A stretch of 64,000 nt of DNA, from positions 60,601 through 124,600 of the forward strand of contig CAUSWF010000003.1 in the NCBI GenBank assembly GCA_963535465.1, given 5' to 3'. Made by a program: the position numbers and the translations under genes. The notes under the pieces are model-generated. The model searched no databases, had not been told where the DNA came from, and saw only the letters and a list, made by a program, of their open reading frames with translations. The DNA is from CAUSWF01 sp963535465 (GTDB lineage Bacteria > Bacillota_I > Bacilli_A > RF39 > UBA660). Below are positions 8,416 to 17,187 of the stretch, piece after piece (the first letter of the stretch is position 1; each line of letters starts with the position of its first letter).

Positions 8416-8958
8416 TTTAGCTTGAATAGTAAATTTTAATACTTCATCATTTGAAAAATTAGTCACAGTTCCTTCATTCTTCCAAACTTTAACTCTATAT
8501 TCCTGTTTTACATCATCAGATACCTTACTACTATATAAAATTAAATTTTTAACTTTATCTAATGTAATAGGTTTAACTACTTGTCTATAAGCACCATCTT
8601 CTAATTTTTCTAAAGATATTTTTATATTTTTATTATTAGATTTATCTTTCAATTTATATAAAATATTATATGTAATTTCTTTTCTATCTGCCCCTTTAAA
8701 ATCAGCCTGTATAGCAAAATTAAACACATTATTTCCATCTGACAATTTAAAAGCATCTTCATCGCTCATAGAATTAATAGAATTCATGACTATACCCTGT
8801 TTGTCATTATAATAAAGAAAATCTATTTTCCCTCCATTTAAATTTTTATATACAACTTCTCTATCTCTATTTTTATATATATATAAACCTATTATTAGTA
8901 AACCTAATAATATTATTGAAATCATAACATTTATTAATATATTTCCCTTTTTATTCAT
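8407..8958 (-). CDS. Membrane-anchored or secreted protein, probable SipW substrate
   Basis: Unrecognised by name. The 183-residue product has a short basic start (MNKKGN), one hydrophobic helix (about 8-26) and a soluble extracytoplasmic domain rich in beta-prone segments. The stretch QEYRVKVWKNEG followed by DEVLKFTIQAKDV resembles the C-terminal part of TasA/camelysin-like proteins (Y-x-hydrophobic-x-V/L-W then a closing strand). It has a good ribosome site (AGGAGAT), stands just upstream of the SipW-type signal peptidase and just downstream of a related gene. I infer a cell-surface or matrix protein processed by that peptidase; homology to TasA is suggestive, not proven. Confidence 0.6.
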   Translation of the reverse strand: MNKKGNILINVMISIILLGLLIIGLYIYKNRDREVVYKNLNGGKIDFLYYNDKQGIVMNSINSMSDEDAFKLSDGNNVFNFAIQADFKGADRKEITYNILYKLKDKSNNKNIKISLEKLEDGAYRQVVKPITLDKVKNLILYSSKVSDDVKQEYRVKVWKNEGTVTNFSNDEVLKFTIQAKDV

Positions 8959-8967
8959 ATTATCTCC

Positions 8968-9477
8968 TTATAATGATTTTACATATATTGAAGAAGTAAA
9001 TACCTTTAAACTATTATTTATACCTTCTTCTTCTGAAACCCATACTCTTAATTTATATTTAGAACTGCCTAAACTAGGTAAATTACCCACAACTAATCTT
9101 TTGCCTTCAATAACACTACTAGATATAAGCAGTTTAGCATAAGTTGTATTTAAAATAATCTTACCATCTTTAGACAAACTCAACTTAATATTCTGATCAT
9201 TTATAGAATTATCCATACTTGTCTTTACTAAATATATTTCATATTTTGCCTTACCTATATTATTATTCTTAACCTCTATATCAATCAAATTTTTCACATC
9301 ACTATTACTATCAATATTAATACCAGCATAATCTGAAATTGGTAATTTATTATTAACATTAATATCTCCACTTTTTTTATATGAAATTTGATAATTTTTT
9401 TTTGCAATAAAATTAAGTAGCATCAAAGAAAACAAAGTAAAAAATAATATTATAAATAACATATATTTTATTTTCAT
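8968..9477 (-). CDS. Second probable SipW substrate, TasA/camelysin-like
   Basis: A 169-residue product starting at the ATG 9477..9475, chosen because AGGTGGGG lies 8 bases upstream and the codon shares a base with the stop of the 3D gene; a longer reading from 9489 would begin inside the ribosome site. N-terminal signal/anchor helix MLFIILFFTLFSLMLLNFIA, then an extracytoplasmic beta-rich domain with YEIYLVKTS, KDGKIILN and KYKLRVWVSEEEG, the last matching the RVKVW segment of its neighbour. The two proteins look like distant paralogues. Gene order 3D protein, this gene, its paralogue, signal peptidase suggests joint expression. Function inferred from context only. Confidence 0.6.
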   Translation of the reverse strand: MKIKYMLFIILFFTLFSLMLLNFIAKKNYQISYKKSGDINVNNKLPISDYAGINIDSNSDVKNLIDIEVKNNNIGKAKYEIYLVKTSMDNSINDQNIKLSLSKDGKIILNTTYAKLLISSSVIEGKRLVVGNLPSLGSSKYKLRVWVSEEEGINNSLKVFTSSIYVKSL

Positions 9478-10049
9478 TACCAACCCCACCTAACTATACT
9501 GAATTTTACTCCTCTAACATTTCCAAAATCATTAGTCTCTTTTTCACTATTAAATAATAAATCAAGGTGTCCTTTCTTAATAGCTCCTCCTCTATCCATT
9601 ACTATTGCTGGAAATTTATTACCATTAGGTAAATGAACATCAATTATAGTGCCACATGGTATATTTCTATCTGCCGCAACTACACGTATCTTTCCATATT
9701 CTTTATCTGGAAATAAGATGTTGCCATTTCTAAAATCTGTTCTTGGTCTACATCCGGAAAATCCTCCACAACCTTCACAATTAGGGCCATAACCAGTTAA
9801 ATTTCCGCTAAATGTTGATCCTACTTTTTTTATTAAAATATCGTTAAAACTATCAACAACTAAATTAGTATCATCAACTCTTAAATTCACATTACTAGAT
9901 AAATTATCATACTTTATAGATTTAACATAATTAGAATTGGATACATAAAGTACATTTTCTTTATTAAAAGTTGTTGCATATATAAGTAAAGCAAAAACAA
10001 GTATTACAAAAAATAAATATCTAAAATATACACCTATAATTTTCTTCAT
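9477..10049 (-). CDS. Secreted 3D-domain protein (YabE/MltA-type barrel)
   Basis: A 190-residue protein from the ATG at 10049 (AGGAAG five bases upstream; a longer reading to 10145 overlaps tatD and is rejected). It has an N-terminal membrane helix (about 7-27) and a C-terminal 3D domain with the three conserved aspartates in AADRNIPCGTIIDV, VMDRGGAIKKGHLDLLF, preceded by LTGYGPNCEGCGGFSGC, which carries four cysteines. 3D domains occur in cell-wall lytic transglycosylase-like proteins such as B. subtilis YabE and YocH. YabE also lies next to tatD, so this is probably the positional equivalent, but without the DUF348 and G5 parts. The cysteine cluster is unusual to my eye. Confidence 0.85.
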   Translation of the reverse strand: MKKIIGVYFRYLFFVILVFALLIYATTFNKENVLYVSNSNYVKSIKYDNLSSNVNLRVDDTNLVVDSFNDILIKKVGSTFSGNLTGYGPNCEGCGGFSGCRPRTDFRNGNILFPDKEYGKIRVVAADRNIPCGTIIDVHLPNGNKFPAIVMDRGGAIKKGHLDLLFNSEKETNDFGNVRGVKFSIVRWGW

Positions 10050-10083
10050 AACTTCCTCAATTATTATAATAAGAATATCATTT

Positions 10084-10839
10084 TTATTTTTTGAAGTCAA
10101 ACAAGAAGTTAGCATTATTACTAGTAATAGAATAAACATCTTCAACAGGTATTTTTAACAATTCCGCCAAATAAGAAGCTATATAAACTATATTTTTTGA
10201 AGTATTAACACTCCCTCTAACAGGTACTGGTGCAAGATATGGACTATCAGTTTCTAAAACTATATTATCTAATCCAATTTCTTCAATCACTTTATGTAAA
10301 TTACTATTTTTAAAAGTAACTACTCCACCTATTCCTAAATAAAATCCCATTTTTATATAAATTTTAGCTACTTCTAAACTACCTGAAAAGCAATGTATTG
10401 AACCTTTTACTTTATATTTAGATAGTATATCTATAGTATCTTTAACTGCATCACGACTATGTATTGAAACTGGTAAATTATATTTTTCTGCTAGTCTCAA
10501 TTGATACTCAAATAGCTCAAGTTGTTTATCTTTATCATCTTTACCATAATGATAATCCAGACCAATTTCACCTATCGCAACTACTTTATTATTCTTTAAT
10601 AATTCTTCTAACTTAATCAAATCTTCTTCAGTATAAATAGATGCTTGATCAGGATGATATCCAATCGCAGCATATATTCCACTATGGGAATTTGCTATTT
10701 CTAAAGCCTCCTTTATCATACCACTCGTACAACCTATTATTAAAATAGCAGAACATCCACTATCAAAATCATCTTTTATTACTTTATCTATATCCTCATA
10801 ATCTTCTCTAGATATATGACAATGTGTATCAATAAACAT
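10084..10839 (-). CDS. tatD: TatD family DNase/metal-dependent hydrolase
   Basis: Metal-dependent hydrolase with reported 3'-5' exonuclease activity. The start at 10839 (MFIDTHCH) is chosen because GGAGG lies directly upstream and longer readings run into the metG terminator. Metal-binding motifs appear in order: DTHCHIS (3-9), GEIGLDYHYG, the HSRDA histidine, HCFSG and ETDSPYLAPVP near the C terminus. Length of 251 residues is normal for the family. Follows metG with a terminator between; metS-yabD(tatD) is the same order as in B. subtilis. Confidence 0.95.
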   Translation of the reverse strand: MFIDTHCHISREDYEDIDKVIKDDFDSGCSAILIIGCTSGMIKEALEIANSHSGIYAAIGYHPDQASIYTEEDLIKLEELLKNNKVVAIGEIGLDYHYGKDDKDKQLELFEYQLRLAEKYNLPVSIHSRDAVKDTIDILSKYKVKGSIHCFSGSLEVAKIYIKMGFYLGIGGVVTFKNSNLHKVIEEIGLDNIVLETDSPYLAPVPVRGSVNTSKNIVYIASYLAELLKIPVEDVYSITSNNANFLFDFKK

Positions 10840-10852
10840 ATAACCTCCATAT

Positions 10853-10879
10853 AAAAACATTATACACCATGTATAATGT
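10853..10879 (-). terminator. Terminator between metG and tatD
   Basis: Ten-base perfect stem ACATTATACA / TGTATAATGT (10870-10879 with 10857-10866) with a three-base loop and a TTTTTAT tail on the minus strand, just upstream of the tatD ribosome site. It probably reduces transcription from metG into tatD. Confidence 0.8.
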
Positions 10880-10885
10880 TTAATT

Positions 10886-12418
10886 CTATAAATCAAATTT
10901 TGTTTTATCTATTCTTTGAAATAATGCTTTTGCTTCACCTAAATTATATTTATTATCATCTAAATATTTAGTTGAATTATCATAATTATTTATTTGATTA
11001 GAAATAGATAAACTAGTATCAGGTATAAAAGGTCTAAGTATAACACCAGCTACTCTAATAGATTCTAATAAATTATATAGTACTGTCTCTAATCTATCAG
11101 TTGATTCAACTTCTTTTGCTAAAACCCAAGGAGTAGTATCATCAATATATTTATTAGATGCTCTAAGTAAATCAAATATATATCCAAGTGCATCACTTGC
11201 ATGATATATGTCCATAGAAGAACTAACTAAATCATCTAATTTATTAATCTTACTAATAAAATCTTCATCTAAAGAGGTATTCAACTTCTTATTAATAATT
11301 ACACCACTAAAATATTTATGCCCCATTGATATAGTTCTTTGAACTAAGTTTCCAAGAACATTAGCTAAATCAGAATTTATTTTATCAATAAGCATTTCCA
11401 TTGTAATATTACCATCATTAGCAAAACTTATTTCAGATAATACATAATATCTAACAGCGTCTACTCCAAACTTTTCAACTAAATCATCTGCATATATAAC
11501 ATTTCCAACACTCTTACTCATCTTATTATTATTCATAAGTAACCAAGGATGTCCATATACTTTTTTAGGTAATTCTAACCCCAAACTCCACAAGAAACAT
11601 GGCCAATAAATAGTATGGAATCTAATAATATCTTTACCTATTAAATGTAAATCAGCAGGCCATAATTTTTTAAATAAATCATTACTATTATTAACATCGT
11701 ATCCAATATTAGTAATATAATTAGTTAATGCATCAAGCCAAACATAAACAACATGTTTTGGATCAAAATCTACTTTTATACCCCAATCAAAACTAGTTCT
11801 AGAAACACATAAATCCTGCACACCAGGTTTAATAAAATTATTATACATTTCATTTCTTCTTGAAACAGGTTCTATAAAACCATTATCTTCTGTAAATAAC
11901 TTTTCTAACTTATCTTGATAATTTGATAATTTAAAGAAATAAGCTTCTTCACTTTGCACTGTAACTTCTTTCCCACAATCTGGACATCTACCATCTACAA
12001 GTTGAGACTCAGTCCAAAAAGCTTCACAAGCAGTACAATAAAGACCTTCATACTTACCTTTATATATATCACCTTTTTTATACATATAATCAAATATATG
12101 TTGTACTACTTTTTCATGATTAGTATCTGTAGTTCTAACAAACTTATCATAACTTGTATTCATTAAATCCCAAATACCTTTAATTTGTTCAGCAACTTTA
12201 TCAACATATTCTTGTGGACTAATATTAGCTTCTTCAGCTTTTTGTTGTATTTTTAAACCATGTTCATCTGTACCAGTTTGAAAATATACATCATATCCCT
12301 TACTTCTTTTATATCTCGCAATTGCATCAGCAAGTATTATTTCATAAGTATTACCAATATGTGGTTTAGATGATGTATAAGCTATCGCTGTACTTATATA
12401 AAATTTTTCTTTTCCCAT
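10886..12418 (-). CDS. metG: Methionyl-tRNA synthetase
   Basis: Charges initiator and elongator tRNA(Met). Starts at the ATG 12418..12416 (MGKEKFYIS) with GGAGG five bases upstream; the upstream TTG in the same frame is part of the ribosome site. 510 residues with the HIGH-type box PHIGNTY near residue 16, zinc knuckle CTACEAFW...CPDCGKE, and KMSKSVGN near 300. The protein ends after the anticodon-binding helices and lacks the C-terminal tRNA-binding EMAP-II-like domain present in the longer B. subtilis enzyme. Expression is controlled by the T-box leader at 12430-12640. Confidence 0.97.
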   Translation of the reverse strand: MGKEKFYISTAIAYTSSKPHIGNTYEIILADAIARYKRSKGYDVYFQTGTDEHGLKIQQKAEEANISPQEYVDKVAEQIKGIWDLMNTSYDKFVRTTDTNHEKVVQHIFDYMYKKGDIYKGKYEGLYCTACEAFWTESQLVDGRCPDCGKEVTVQSEEAYFFKLSNYQDKLEKLFTEDNGFIEPVSRRNEMYNNFIKPGVQDLCVSRTSFDWGIKVDFDPKHVVYVWLDALTNYITNIGYDVNNSNDLFKKLWPADLHLIGKDIIRFHTIYWPCFLWSLGLELPKKVYGHPWLLMNNNKMSKSVGNVIYADDLVEKFGVDAVRYYVLSEISFANDGNITMEMLIDKINSDLANVLGNLVQRTISMGHKYFSGVIINKKLNTSLDEDFISKINKLDDLVSSSMDIYHASDALGYIFDLLRASNKYIDDTTPWVLAKEVESTDRLETVLYNLLESIRVAGVILRPFIPDTSLSISNQINNYDNSTKYLDDNKYNLGEAKALFQRIDKTKFDL

Positions 12419-12429
12419 ATTTACCTCCA

Positions 12430-12640
12430 AAAAAAGACTATAACATAAGGACGAATAACCGCGGTACCACCTTATTTTATAGTCATACTATACACTCTTT
12501 AGTTAACGCCTACCACGTCTATATCTACATATCGATATAGCAGTTCAAAAGCCATCCAAAATATTATCTAATATCCTTCTCACCAAACAGGACTCTCTTA
12601 AATTAAATTAATATCTCTCTCTTTTTCAAAACATTTATAC
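12430..12640 (-). promoter_or_regulatory. T-box leader (tRNA-sensing riboswitch) of metG
   Basis: Minus-strand leader with the T-box sequence AAGGTGGTACCGCGG (12473..12459). The competing terminator has a 15-base stem (12470-12484 with 12436-12450) followed by seven T, directly before the metG ribosome site. Upstream are AGAGAG and GTTTGGTGAGAAGG, typical of Stem I. A candidate specifier AUG lies at 12555..12553 in TTGGATGGCTTTTGAAC, matching methionine. Uncharged tRNA(Met) would stabilise the antiterminator and turn metG on. The T-box is certain; the specifier position is my reading by eye. Confidence 0.92.
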
Positions 12641-12644
12641 AAAA

Positions 12645-12673
12645 ACTATAACTCATAATTTACCTAAATGCAA
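12645..12673 (-). promoter_or_regulatory. Promoter of the metG T-box transcript
   Basis: TTGCAT (12673..12668), 17-base spacer, TATAGT (12650..12645) on the minus strand. The -35 box lies two bases after the stop codon of the preceding gene. Confidence 0.7.
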
Positions 12674-12675
12674 GA

Positions 12676-13320
12676 TTAATCTATCTTTAATAAACTATTT
12701 AAAGTCAATTTAAATCTATCTCCACTCTCTTTAACATTATTAATTAATGTTGTATCTTTAACTAAAAGTTTAACGTCAACAGACTCTAATATATTCTTAG
12801 TATATTCCTTATTTATATATTTAATCATATCAGAAGAAAATTTATCATAAACAACATTATCTGTATTATCTAATAACTCCTTTATAGAACCTATTAAATA
12901 CTTATCAGTACACTCATTAAGTTTTGTTTTTATCATATCTTTTATATTTTTATCTATAACATTTAATTCTTTTTTTAAAAATTTATATTCCTCCCCTTCA
13001 GAAACATTAGTCTTCTTCATTAACTTTTCTAAATTCTTAACTCTAAATTCAATAATCTTTAAATAATCTTTACTTATGTTATATCTATACTCATCAAGTA
13101 TTACTTCTAACTTTTCTATATCTAAAATAATCTTATTTTTCTTAGCTAAAGATATAAACTTAGTTTTTATTACATCCATTGAATCAAGAGGTGGCCTTGC
13201 AACTAATGACATTAAATCCTCTTTTACTAATGTATTAGTATTGTTATTTATAATATCTAAGATAATATTCTTATAATTTTCTTGATGTTGTTTTATTACA
13301 ACCTCTTTATCATCTATCAT
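12676..13320 (-). CDS. Hypothetical helical protein downstream of mfd
   Basis: Not recognised. A 214-residue soluble, charged, largely helical protein with no signal peptide or membrane segment. Residues about 20-65 contain a conserved-looking block (LVKEDLMSLVARPPLDSMD) and residues about 85-140 are rich in K/E/L heptads that could form a coiled coil (RVKNLEKLMKK, EYKFLKKELNVIDKNIKDM). It has a strong ribosome site (GGGAGG) 13 bases after the mfd stop, so it is probably the last gene of the dnaX-to-mfd operon. In B. subtilis mfd is followed by spoVT; this protein shows no AbrB/SpoVT-type fold. Real gene by frame, ribosome site and spacing; function unknown. Confidence 0.75.
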   Translation of the reverse strand: MIDDKEVVIKQHQENYKNIILDIINNNTNTLVKEDLMSLVARPPLDSMDVIKTKFISLAKKNKIILDIEKLEVILDEYRYNISKDYLKIIEFRVKNLEKLMKKTNVSEGEEYKFLKKELNVIDKNIKDMIKTKLNECTDKYLIGSIKELLDNTDNVVYDKFSSDMIKYINKEYTKNILESVDVKLLVKDTTLINNVKESGDRFKLTLNSLLKID

Positions 13321-13332
13321 TTAATCCTCCCT

Positions 13333-16300
13333 TTATACTCTTAATTTAGAATTTATTTTATCAAACATTTCTGTAAGATAATATATAGGATGTTTATCCA
13401 GTCTTATTATATCTAATAGTAAATATACATTATTGCCTCTAGATATAAATCTAAACATTCTAGATATCTTAAATGCATCCATAAAAACATCTTCCATATC
13501 TAATTTATCTATTAATTCTTTAGGTAGTTTAATCTCAATTGAATTTTTACTCTCTCTTATACTATTAATACCTAATTTCTTAGCTATCTTCTCAAACCAC
13601 TCTTCATACATATAGATAACTAAATTTTCATCATCAATTCCAAATCTATCTTTAATTTCTAGTTTAACTTCCTCAATTTGTTCTCTAGAAGCAATTTTAT
13701 TAATTTTACGGTGAATTTCAATTCTTAAATCATCTTCACTAATATATTTATTATCTATATGTGTAGTAACAGATATTAAAGGCTTATTACTTTCTTCTTC
13801 TATCTCATCATTATCATTCTTATTATTTATTTCTTCATTTAACATTTTCAAATAGAAGTCAATTCCTACACTATCTATAAAGCCAGCTTGTTCACTACCT
13901 AAAATATCTCCAGCTCCTCTTATACTTAAATCACGAGTAGCTATACTAAAACCACTACCAAGTTCAGTAAATTCTTTTATCACATTAAGTCTCTTAACTG
14001 CAACATCGGTAAGACTCTTATATGGCTTATACAAAAGATATGCATAAGCAAATTTCTCACTTCTGCCAACTCTTCCTCTTAACTGATAAAGTTGACTAAG
14101 ACCAAACCTATCTGCATCTACAACAATTAAAGTATTAACATTAGGCATATCTATTCCAGTCTCAATTATAGTAGTACATATTAAAATATCATATTTATAA
14201 TTTATAAAATCCATTAAAGTTTTTTCTAATTTATCCTTATTCATCTTACCATGTATAATAGCAATTCTAGCATTTGGTATAAGACTAGCTATTTTATCTC
14301 TTTGTAATTCAATAGTTTCTACCCTATTATACAAGACAAATACTTGTCCTCCTCTAGACATTTCTTTATATATAGCATCTTTTATTATTTGATTATTTTC
14401 TTCTATTACATAAGTTTGAATAGGAAATCTATTCACAGGAGGTGTTTCAATTAAACTTAAACTTCTAATACCAGTAAGAGACATTTGTAATGTTCTAGGT
14501 ATAGGAGTAGCACTTAATGTAAGTACATCTACATTAGATTTCATTTCTTTTAATTTTTCTTTATGTGAAACTCCAAATCTTTGTTCCTCATCTATAATAA
14601 GTAATCCTAAATCTTTAATATGTATATCATTACTAAGTAATCTATGTGTACCTATTACCATATTAACAGTCCCATCTGCTAATCCTTGTAATATTCTTTT
14701 CTCATCCTTTGGAGTAGTGAATCTATTAAGCAATCCAATATTAACAGGAAAATCCGCAAATCTATTTATTGCATTCTCATAATGCTGAGAAGACAATATG
14801 GTAGTAGGACATAAAAATAATACTTGCTTATCATCATTTATTGCTTTAAATGCGGCATTAAATGCAACTTCCGTTTTTCCAAATCCAACGTCTCCACAAA
14901 GCAATCTATCCATAGGTTTATCAGATTCCATATCAGCCTTTATTTGATTAATTGAATTTATCTGATCTTTAGTAAGTTGATATGAAAATCTTTCTTCAAA
15001 TTGCTTTGTTAAATAGTCATCCTTAGAAAAAGCAAATCCTTTAGACTTCTCTCTCTCAGCATACAATTTAAGTAATTTATCCGCCATATCCGCAGCCTTC
15101 TGCTTAACTCTAGCCTTAGTCTTCTTCCAATCAACAGAATCTAATTTATTTATCTTAGGAGAATATCCATCTTTTCCAGAATATCTAACAAGTGTATCAA
15201 TCTTCTCAACTGGAACATATATCTTATCTTCCCCTGCATATAATATTTCTAAATAATCTTTAGAAATATCTGCCATAGTTAATGTCTTTATACCATTATA
15301 TATTCCTATACCATGAGCACTATGAACAACATAATCACCAATACTAAGTTTAGATAAATCATCAATACTTGTTCCATATCTAAACTTAGTATTATATTTT
15401 TTATTAAAATTAGTTTTTACTTTAAATAATTCATTTTCTGTTAAAACAACTATATCGTTATATATAAATCCACTAGCTAAAGGTATAGAAACTAAATTTA
15501 CTTTATTTGCATGATAACTAACACCGTCACTATCGTAAAATATATTATTAAGTTTATTAGAAATATTTCTAAGTTGATAATCTTTTAAGCATATAAATAC
15601 AGTCTTTGATAAACCAATCATTTTTGTAATAAAAGAAGAAATTAAATCTATATTATCATTAAATTTATCAATAGTTTTAACTTTATAATTTATAATATTA
15701 TTTATACTAGATGATATATTATCTATAGATAAATAATTAATAACAAAATTATTATTAATATCTCTTATACCATGCATATAATTACCCGTATAATTAAGAT
15801 CTTGTTCACTTCTATATATTGCAGCTTCTTCCATTATCTTCAAATAAGATAATTCTAATTGATTGTAATCCTTGAAAATAGTATATCCATTCAAATAATC
15901 ACTAATAGAAGAAACATTACCATACTTATATAAATTCTTATTATTAAAAGAATCATTATAATCATATTGACCCTTAACAATAAATTCAGAAACAGGTAAT
16001 ATTGTTGTTGTATTAATATTAGCAATAGATTTCTGAGTACTAATATCAAAATTTCTAATAGAATCTATTTCATCTCCAAAAAATTCAAATCTAACAGGGT
16101 TATCACTACCAATAGGAAATACATCTATTATAAATCCTCTAACAGCATAGTCTCCAGTTTTTGTAACTATAGTACTTTTCTCATAACCCATTATATTAAG
16201 TTTTTCTATAAATTTAGTCATATCTATAGAATCACTAACAGAAATTTCAATAAAAGAATCTAAGTAAGTATTCTTAGTAGGAAGATATCTTAAATATCCC

Positions 16301-16626
16301 ATTATATTAGTTATAACAATATATTTATCATCACTAAGTAACTTATTAATAGTTTCTAATCTAGTCATTTTTAAATCTGGGCTTATAGAGATAGCTTCAC
16401 TTGTTAAAAAATCGTCCATAGGAAATAAAAGAACTTTATCTGTAATAAAACTAAAGCTATTAAAAAGATTAGTAGCCTCATATAAACTATTTACAACAAG
16501 TAAAATATTTTCATTCTTTTCTTCATATAAATTATTTATTCCAACAGCAAAAAAATCATCGGTAACTCCAGTGATACCCATGTCTTTTTTTATATCAAAT
16601 TTTATAAATTTATCAAACAACTTCAT
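13333..16626 (-). CDS. mfd: Transcription-repair coupling factor
   Basis: DNA translocase that removes RNA polymerase stalled at lesions and recruits UvrA. The 1097 residues show a UvrB-like N-terminal part, the RNA-polymerase-interacting domain (about 415-500, beginning GDYVVHSAHGIGIYNGI), helicase motif I LLCGDVGFGKTEVA near 580, motif II LLIIDEEQRFGV, motif III LSATPIPRTL, motif V/VI DADRFGLSQLYQLRGRVGRS and a C-terminal domain that normally masks the UvrA site. Length is slightly below the B. subtilis protein. Its start codon touches the pth stop; pth-mfd order is as in Bacillus. Confidence 0.97.
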   Translation of the reverse strand: MKLFDKFIKFDIKKDMGITGVTDDFFAVGINNLYEEKNENILLVVNSLYEATNLFNSFSFITDKVLLFPMDDFLTSEAISISPDLKMTRLETINKLLSDDKYIVITNIMGYLRYLPTKNTYLDSFIEISVSDSIDMTKFIEKLNIMGYEKSTIVTKTGDYAVRGFIIDVFPIGSDNPVRFEFFGDEIDSIRNFDISTQKSIANINTTTILPVSEFIVKGQYDYNDSFNNKNLYKYGNVSSISDYLNGYTIFKDYNQLELSYLKIMEEAAIYRSEQDLNYTGNYMHGIRDINNNFVINYLSIDNISSSINNIINYKVKTIDKFNDNIDLISSFITKMIGLSKTVFICLKDYQLRNISNKLNNIFYDSDGVSYHANKVNLVSIPLASGFIYNDIVVLTENELFKVKTNFNKKYNTKFRYGTSIDDLSKLSIGDYVVHSAHGIGIYNGIKTLTMADISKDYLEILYAGEDKIYVPVEKIDTLVRYSGKDGYSPKINKLDSVDWKKTKARVKQKAADMADKLLKLYAEREKSKGFAFSKDDYLTKQFEERFSYQLTKDQINSINQIKADMESDKPMDRLLCGDVGFGKTEVAFNAAFKAINDDKQVLFLCPTTILSSQHYENAINRFADFPVNIGLLNRFTTPKDEKRILQGLADGTVNMVIGTHRLLSNDIHIKDLGLLIIDEEQRFGVSHKEKLKEMKSNVDVLTLSATPIPRTLQMSLTGIRSLSLIETPPVNRFPIQTYVIEENNQIIKDAIYKEMSRGGQVFVLYNRVETIELQRDKIASLIPNARIAIIHGKMNKDKLEKTLMDFINYKYDILICTTIIETGIDMPNVNTLIVVDADRFGLSQLYQLRGRVGRSEKFAYAYLLYKPYKSLTDVAVKRLNVIKEFTELGSGFSIATRDLSIRGAGDILGSEQAGFIDSVGIDFYLKMLNEEINNKNDNDEIEEESNKPLISVTTHIDNKYISEDDLRIEIHRKINKIASREQIEEVKLEIKDRFGIDDENLVIYMYEEWFEKIAKKLGINSIRESKNSIEIKLPKELIDKLDMEDVFMDAFKISRMFRFISRGNNVYLLLDIIRLDKHPIYYLTEMFDKINSKLRV

Positions 16627-17183
16627 TATTTATTCTTTCTATTATACTTAGACATCAATATATCAAAAGAAGTATTATAAAATCTATCTAATACATCAGA
16701 TAATATATCAAATACATCATAATAATCTTTAACAGAAATTTTACCTAATACATAATCTTTTACATCATAAGTTGTATTAGAAATACCAATTCTAAATCTC
16801 TTATAATTTTGTGTTCCTATATGTAACTCTATATTCTTAAGACCATTGTGTCCACCACTAGAGCCATTATTTTTAATTTTATAATTTCCTACTCCTAAAT
16901 CTAAATCATCAACAACAACTAATAAGTCAGATACATCAATCTTAAAATAATCTAAATATTTTCTAACAGCTTCTCCACTTAAATTCATATATGTTAAAGG
17001 TTTCATAAATATTATCTTTTCTCCGCCAATAACGGTATCTAGATAAATTCCATTAAATTTTTCTTTCCATTCTAGCTTAATACCTTTTTTATTTAAATAA
17101 TAATCTATGAAAAGATATCCCATATTATGTCTAGTATTTTCATACTCTTTTCCAGGATTTCCCAAACCTACTATCAATTTCAT
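16626..17183 (-). CDS. pth: Peptidyl-tRNA hydrolase
   Basis: Releases tRNA from peptidyl-tRNA that has dropped off the ribosome. Start chosen at ATG 17183 (MKLIVGLGNPG); the preceding in-frame codon is TTG. The 185 residues contain the family signature GLGNPGKEYENTRHNMG with catalytic histidine, KPLTYMNLSGEAV, VVVDDLDLGVG and GGHNGLKNIELHIG. Overlaps mfd at its end and follows rsmI within a tight operon of translation and repair genes. Confidence 0.96.
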   Translation of the reverse strand: MKLIVGLGNPGKEYENTRHNMGYLFIDYYLNKKGIKLEWKEKFNGIYLDTVIGGEKIIFMKPLTYMNLSGEAVRKYLDYFKIDVSDLLVVVDDLDLGVGNYKIKNNGSSGGHNGLKNIELHIGTQNYKRFRIGISNTTYDVKDYVLGKISVKDYYDVFDILSDVLDRFYNTSFDILMSKYNRKNK

Positions 17184-17187
17184 CAAA

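Noticed and set aside
10050..10145. Longer start of the 3D-domain gene
   Set aside because: It would overlap tatD in another frame; the ATG at 10049 has AGGAAG directly upstream and begins a proper signal anchor.
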